Assembly (NCBI GenBank): GCA_049999805.1
Contig: JBNGIO010006239.1
Coordinates: forward strand, 254,308 to 318,307
DNA from: Folioceros fuciformis
Lineage: Eukaryota; Anthocerotophyta; Anthocerotopsida; Anthocerotales
Length of the DNA stretch: 64,000 nucleotides
Reading direction: 5' to 3'
The translations under genes were made by a program, and so were the position numbers. Of the stretch, positions 57,435 to 64,000 are shown in pieces (positions within the stretch are counted from its first letter, which is position 1; every line of letters begins with the position of its first letter). The notes beneath the pieces were generated by a model. That model saw only the letters and a list, made by a program, of their open reading frames with translations, was not told where the DNA came from and made no database searches.

Positions 57435-60400
57435 ATGGCCATCCGGGAGGCTGTTCCTCAGCACCCAGCTCGCTCCGTCTACCTGGCCAAGTCCGTACTC
57501 AAGAGCAGCGTGGTGCGTCAGGTTGTCCAGGGGCACATACGGTTGCCTACCAGCCTGGATGTCGTGCTTGGCAAGGTGTGTGGCTCCCGCGCCGAGATCC
57601 TTGCTGTTCAATTGCTGCTTGGCCCGTTTCATGTGCGTGTTGTGGCGAATTGAATTGGCCAATTTGGATGTTTGACGCTTGCCACGGGTTTGGAGGCAGT
57701 GTATTGGAATTTGGATGGAATTTAGGTTTTTCCGCGTCGAGGCGAATGTTGCGTGTGACGCTGGAGCGATGATCTGGACTTCCTGACGGTATGCATGTCG
57801 GTGGGTAGGAAACTGTTGTGGAGCTCGTGGTGGTTACAGAAAATGGAATGGTTCAGTCCTTTTGCGAGCAGTCAGTTTTTGGCAGCATCAGAGATCTTCG
57901 AGTTCTGCCATGGAATGGTCTGTACCAAAATCCGGGCTCTCAGGTCAGGGGCTCTCCGATCTGTTGCATGCAAATTCTGGCTTTGCGAAGCTATGGGCAT
58001 TGCACTGATTTGATTTCGTGGGAACCACAATTCAATGTATGCAGGCTGCTGGGAAGGACCTGTTGGTCCTCTTGTCTGATTCTGAGAAGCTCTCTTTCCT
58101 TACCTTCAGCATGGATCAGCACAGGTTTGTTGTTGTTTGGACGGGTTTGCATTGCACACATTCTGGTGCTGTACATTCGGCACTTGACCTTCACACCTTT
58201 CCAACTGTTGATTGGTACTTTATTCCTGGTTTGTGGGTAGGTTTGTGCCACTCTCCCACAAAACATTGCCACAGTCGAATTTCTCCCTCCGGAACTTGGG
58301 AAACCATCTGGTGGTACACCCTCGGTAAGGGATTAATTAGATTGGACCTTCTGGTGACACATCTGATCTTGAACAAGTCACACGTGGTGCTTATAATACG
58401 TATGCATGTTGGTGGAGACATTTGTGTCGTTGTAGCTAGTTTCTGTGATTTAATTGCACAATCTAATTCGTAAAGGTGCTGTTTCCAGCTTCAAAGTTGT
58501 TTTTCTGCAATGACAGGCCAACATAGCTATTGGTAAGCAGTGAGTTTCTGAATGCACATGCTCTTGGAAATTGGAAGGACAGGGGCCGTGCTGTTGCTGT
58601 GGGGGCTTTTGAAGATAGACTGGCCATCTTTCCTGCCAGTATTCAGGCAGGAAATGATATTGTGGAGCAGGTTTGTATAGGGCTTTGTATCTCGTGATGG
58701 TGTTTTCAACATTTTCTTTCTCCAGAATATGTCAAACCATTCCTTCGGTGTTTTTCTCTCTGAAGTTCTGGATGTTTAAATGGATGGTCAGCAGATGATA
58801 GCCTTTCCGCCATCTGTGTCAGTACTTGGGAGCACGGAGGCAAGCATTAGTGGCGAGAGGCTGAGTCTGATGGGGTGGGGTACCATTTGGAGCATGGCTT
58901 TTGTGAGCCTGACGGATGACAGCTCTGCAACAGGGCCTGAACAAGGATCAGAACTGCTCCTGGCTGTGTTGCTGCACAGGTTGGTGTCCATGCACTGCTA
59001 CTCACCTGCTATTCTCTTTAGCGGTACTTTGTTAGCTTTCTACCAGTGACAAACCAAAAGTTGCACCATGTCAGGAGAGGAACAGGTCACCTCGAGCTGC
59101 AGATCCTGGTGTGTGATACTATGAGACGCTCTATTATGGTATCCTGTCAATTCAATCCCTCAGCAGGCATTGCGCCTGATCCTATTGCGTACAACATACT
59201 GGATGTGCCAGCTCTCCCTGGTTTTTTGATAGTACTGAGGCATGGTGACATTATGCTCCTTGATGTGCGATCTATCAAGAGCATTAGAACAGTTGCTGTT
59301 GTCAAACTGGCTGATGATGGAAGCATGGGAGATAGTGGAGCTCATCCTGGCAAACGGTTGGGGGATGAGGAAATAAATTTTAATGCTGCCGCATCTGCGT
59401 TGTTGCTTCTCACTCGGGATGCCGAAAGTGCCAGTGTATATACTGGTGATGGTGGGAAGTCTGTAGAAGCACCATTAGATGGTGATTCTACCCGAAGCTT
59501 GGATCAGGTTCCATCACCCTATGTCAATGCCTGGACTTGGGAACCGGGTCAAAGCCCATCAAGGCTGATCTTGGGATTGGATTCAGGCCACATTTATGCT
59601 GCTAAGATCAGTGCTGAGAGACCTGATATAATAGTAGGCAGAGTTGAGTACACATGTGCTCCGTCAAGCATACTTTTGTGGACCGAAGGAAGTTTCCTTC
59701 TTGTATTTGTCCACATGGGGGATGGGCAGGTCCTTCAAGTGACAAATGGTGGGTTGACGTTTAAGAGCGTCATCCCAGACATCTCTCCTACACTAGACTC
59801 TACATTAGTGAATTTCCCTGGTAGGAGAGAGGATCACATATTTACATGTAGCGGTGCTGGAAAAGAAGGCTCGATACGAGTTATACGCAATGGACTAAGT
59901 GTTGAAAGGCTTATTAGTACTCCAGCTACCTACACTGGTGTGACGAACATATGGACTCTCCGCATGCGTCGTGCGGATGTAAATCATGCTTTCTTGGTCA
60001 TTTCTTTTGTCGGAGAGACAAGGGTGTTGTCTGTAGGACTGATCTTTGTAGATATCACGGATGATGTTGGGTTTGATCCCTTTGCCAGAACATTAGCATG
60101 TGGTAGGATAGAGGATGGATGGGTTGCACAAATTTGCAACAGAGAAGTTCGCTTATGTGCCCCTACGTCAGCAGCACGTCTGGGAGGGCTCATCTGTGAA
60201 TTGCCTGCTGTGTCATTGTGGAATCCAGGAGCTCTATGCATTAGCCTAGGTGCTGTGGCCCAAGGCAAGGTAATTGTGGCTTTGTCTCATCCAGGGTTGG
60301 TTGTAATGCTGGGGAGCAGCATACTAGGAAACGGCACACTCCAATTGGTTGAACTACAGCGATGCCAGCTGGCAGCAGAAATTTCCTCTATATGTATTCC

Positions 60401-63400
60401 TGATGAGGAAACGTTGGGGTGGTCGCCAGTGCCACCATCACTTGTCGGCTTGACAGAGGGCAATTTGGAAAGAGGTTTCCCAAGTGGTGTTAAAGTGAAC
60501 AATGTATGTCTTGTTGGTACCCACCAGCCGTCTGTGGAGCTCCTGTCAATCGTTCCAGGAGAAGGCTTTTGCCAACTTGCCACTGCTGCAGTAAAATTAC
60601 TGAATTCAAATGGTATGCCTTTGGGTGGCTGTGTACCTGAAAGTGTGAGGCTTGCTGTTTCCGACTGCCTATATGTACTTGCTGGTTTGCGGAATGGCTT
60701 TCTGCTCCGATATGAGTGGACACTCGTGGCAACTCGAGTTTCTTCAAACCAAGCTCTGGCAGCAGCAGAGTCTAGGTGCTCAGGAGCTGAAACTTCATTT
60801 GACGGTTCTCCACACAGGGAAAGGAGTTTTGTGGGGCAGAACAAATCAACCACAGTGGATGACAGGTCAAAGCCTGTGCAGTTGCATCTTGTATCTGTAC
60901 GCCGCATTGGTATATCCCCTGTCTCTCTCATTCCTCTCACGGCTTCTTTACGGTCGGATATACTTATTTTAGGTGATCGGCCATGGCTGCTGCAAACAGC
61001 AAGACAGAGCAGACAAATTTGGTACACATCTATTTCTTTCCAGCCGTCGACTTGTGCAACCCCTGTTAACATGCAGGAATGTCAGGATGGGATCTTGTTT
61101 GTTGCCGACTGCGGCTTACATTTGGTGCGTTCCAAACTCTCTGCTTGATGTCATATTTCTGCACCCTTTGTAGAGATGTTTCCCATATATTGTTAGCCTA
61201 ATCCTATCGTGTGTGCAACAGGTTGAGTTGGATCATGCAAGACTAAATGGTCAAAAGCTATCGTTGGGAAAGATGCCTTGGCGAGTAAAATACCATGCTA
61301 CTTCGAACACATTGTTGGCAATAAGGGCAGGTGATGGTGATGGACATGCTTCTGATATCTGTTGTGTCGACCCAGTTATTGGCACAATGCATTGCTGTTA
61401 CAAGCTAGACTCTGGGGAAATAGCCAGATCCATCACTATCTGGAAGGTTGGGCATGATGAAGTTATTGTCATTGGCACGTCCCTTAATACTGGTCCAATT
61501 GTACTTCCCAATGGTGAACCAGAGAGGTGCCTCAGCTACATCCATCACTTTGGAGTTTGGTTGATGATTACCTTTTCGAATATCTTTTTCTCATTGACAT
61601 CAAAACCTGTCCGTTTTACTTGATTTTTAGATCTGTTGAAGTTTTGCATCATCATTCTTTTAATACTTGCCCCATGGTGCAGTGGCAAAGGTCGCATTCT
61701 CGTCTTCCAACTACGACCAAGGAATTCCAAGGGCAGTGTTGCATTGTCGGGCCATGCTCAAGATTGTACATCTGAATCTTGGCCGGGCTCTGAAGGGGTT
61801 GGCAGAGATGTGCATATGCTTTCCGAAAGTGAAGGGTGGGAGCTGATTTTAAGAAGTCAGCAAGTTCTTTCAGGGGTAGTTCTTGCAGTTTGCCCATACA
61901 TGGGCCAATATCTGTTAGCATCTGCTGGAAATGCTGTAAGTATGAAACTGAAATTGTTTCTTTCATCCCGTCATCCGTTTCTTTGGTCTTATAATTTGCT
62001 ACTTTGTGACCCTGTCTATGTTCTGACTTATGAATGACAAAGGTTTGAATCTGAGCAGTTGTTCCAGGCGATTTCATCTGTTCATGAACTTATTTACTCT
62101 TTCTGTCATGTGTTCCGCAGCTTTGCTGCTTAGGACTTAGGCAAGATGGATCTCAACGTTTGAGGCGGCTTGCTGTAGTGAGGACTAGGTTTATGATCAC
62201 TAGCATCTCTGTTCACCTCATGCGAATTGCAGTCGGTGACTGTTGCGATGGAGTCCTCCTGTATTCTTTCCGAGAGGTTCGACATGTGTTTTTCCTTTTC
62301 CTTCTTGCTCATGCGAGTGTTTACTGGCCGTGGGTTGGTGCTCTCACCGTACCAGGAGCCTAGCTTATTCTGAACTCTGATCTGTATTGGACAGGATGAT
62401 AGTAGACTAGAACTATTGTACTGTGATCCGGGTAGGCGACTTGTTTCTAGTTGTGTACTTATTGACGAGGATACAGTTATGGCAACCGATTGGCATGGGG
62501 GCTTCTGTTCTTTATCTTGTGCCCACAGTGCTGAAGGTAATTGTGTGGACGTAAAAGTAGTGCTTGACGTTGGTTAGACCAGAGATCTCATGGTTGAGGA
62601 TACACACTAAGCTGTTCAGGAAACTTTACTACGTTGATGTTGACTTGCAGCAGTCCTTACCGTTCGTGTGGTTTGTAGGTGTGAATCCTGAGCGCAATCT
62701 CATTGTAACTTCCTGGTACAATATGGGGGAGACTGTGACAAGCATGTGCAAGGTGAGACATGTACTTATATCTAGTAACAGAAGTGGATTGGTACAAAAG
62801 CTTGTTGTGATAATAATAGTCGAATAATTACTGGTTAAGAGTATACTACTACGCCATTTTCACGGTTTAGACTACGTGCTCTGTGATAGAGAAACCTTTT
62901 CGATTCCCTTACCTCTCCTCGCTTCAGTGATGTTTCATTCAGTTCGCCAACTTTTTCCTTGTCTGGTAGATTTCAGTTCAAAGGTTTTAAAACTATACCA
63001 TATATGATAGATATCATAATAGTTTAATGTAAAATCATGGAATTGTTTTTTTTCTGACGAACGACTGATGCCTTACTGGACTTCTGTGACAATTCCTCGT
63101 TTGTTTTGGAAATCGCAGGGCTCTTTCTCTTACAGGATGCCTACGGAGGGCAAGACAAGGCCTTACATCGGCGGCTCTAGCAGCAGTCTCCCGTTTACTG
63201 CTGGGAGCTCGTCTGTAGTGGCTTGCTCAGCTCTGGGCAGCATCCTTATTTTCATGAGGATAACAAGGTGCTCTTTAATTATTGTTGTCGGGAGGAGATG
63301 AATATAGAGTTTTGGGAACAAGATTTTACCATGAAGTGTGTGGTACGCATGTGCAGTGAGGAGTACGACCTATTGAAAGAGGTACAGTCAAGGCTTGCCG

Positions 63401-63778
63401 TTTACCCCGCCACTGCTCCTTTACTAGGCAATGATCATGCTGCCTTCCGGAGGAAGGGCTGTCCAGTAAGTGTCTCGCATTGATTGGATGATATTCTCTA
63501 TCTGGAAGTTTGCTCATTTGATACTAGAGCTGGGAATGTACTTCTTATTTGAGAGAATTTCTGTCGTTCCACAGGTGGGAGCCGATGAAGTGCTGGACGG
63601 TGACATGCTGTGGCAATTCTTGGAGTTGAGCAGTGCCCAGCAACAAGCAGTTTTGTCTTTGCAGCTACCTACGTTCCCTGGAGTTCACCAAGCACACCAC
63701 CTCTCGTCCCTGCAATCGAGGCTGTCATTGGATCAGGTTCTGCGAGTACTTGACGGGGTCCACAATCTTGTCACATAA
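57435..63778 (+). CDS. DDB1/CPSF-A/SF3b3 superfamily beta-propeller protein
   Basis: Fifteen exons (57435-57575, 57809-57943, 58045-58124, 58241-58324, 58583-58670, 58792-58979, 59075-61124, 61222-61526, 61683-61935, 62121-62276, 62395-62536, 62679-62752, 63119-63267, 63357-63465, 63575-63778) close to 1385 aa. Similarity is to the plant protein typified by Arabidopsis At3g11960. The N-terminal propeller has VYLAKSVLKSSVVRQVVQGH, LVVVTENGMVQSFCEQSVFG and GRAVAVGAFEDRLAIFPAS. The C-terminal CPSF-A part has GKGRILVFQL, ATDWHGGFCSL, GSFSYRMPTEGK and PLLGNDHAAFRRKGCP. It ends EVLDGDMLWQFLELSSAQQQ. This member is distinct from DDB1, CPSF160 and SF3b130 proper; its role is poorly known, with RNA-processing or CUL4-adaptor function inferred from the family. 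Exon 7 alone is 2050 bases. The acceptor of exon 6 could be 58792 or 58795. Confidence 0.92.
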
Positions 63779-64000
63779 ATTCCCAGTTCCGTCTGAGCTC
63801 GGATTGTACAGACCAACGTTCGACCACCGTGTTTCACATTGTCCTAGTAGGATGTATATTATCACGAGACTCGACAACTCATGTACCATACAAAAACTCG
63901 CACTAAATGAAAACGTGGATTCTGGAAAACAAGCGCCTTGGGCTGACGCCGGAAAGAAACTCGAATCATAGAAACTGAACTACTCGTGATGTTCATAAGG
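63779..64000 (+). other. 3' region of the last gene
   Basis: Downstream of the TAA at 63776-63778. No further gene start is recognisable before the window ends. Confidence 0.4.

Overview
The window is nuclear DNA of a non-seed streptophyte, most likely bryophyte-grade (moss or liverwort-like); a lycophyte, fern or flagellate charophyte is not excluded. It holds a photosystem I antenna gene (LHCA1), plant-type NDR-like, ribosomal and spliceosomal genes with short GT-AG introns, Ty1/copia and gypsy remnants, and a ten-exon flagellar coiled-coil gene that implies motile sperm. No prokaryotic, plasmid or viral layout is present. Species-level assignment cannot be made from sequence reading alone.

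Layout: 1-4.4 kb is a nest of copia and gypsy fragments around a 23-bp palindromic satellite with a 10-base assembly gap. 4.5-8.4 kb holds broken genes: an F-box fragment and a decayed TPR-SET paralogue. 11.3-12.9 kb (+) encodes an MMACHC-like cobalamin-processing protein, convergent with an 11-exon NDR/NDL gene (13.4-15.7 kb, -). 18.7-23.2 kb (+) is an AT-rich seven-exon gene whose spliced product (1221 aa) I read as a CD36/LIMP-2 scavenger-receptor family protein with very long, basic and serine-rich cytosolic tails. 23.4-33.2 kb is a diverged segmental duplication flanking a COG3 pseudogene. The right copy carries exon 1 of a 21-exon organelle-type DNA topoisomerase IA gene (32.7-39.0 kb), followed by RPL18a (39.3-40.2 kb), a duplicated topoisomerase 3' fragment (42.3-42.8 kb) and a CFAP210-like flagellar gene (43.2-45.7 kb). 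45.7-48.7 kb is AT-rich and repeat-bearing. 49.3-51.6 kb is an intact, intronless TPR-SET protein gene. Two related small reading frames follow on the minus strand (52.4-53.4 kb), then CWC15 (53.9-55.1 kb), LHCA1 (55.8-56.8 kb) and a 15-exon DDB1/CPSF-A superfamily gene (57.4-63.8 kb).

The neighbours do not form one pathway; this is ordinary eukaryotic gene order. For every spliced gene, exon limits were worked out by hand from GT-AG sites, phase continuity and family similarity, and the phases close in all eight models. The standout is the CD36-like receptor, a family not known from flowering plants. Next come the MMACHC-like gene, the repeat-tailed topoisomerase with an AT-hook, and the duplication around the COG3 pseudogene. 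Two AT-rich islands (about 18.65-23.2 and 43.6-48.9 kb) stand out from the GC-richer remainder, and one edge falls inside the CFAP210-like gene.
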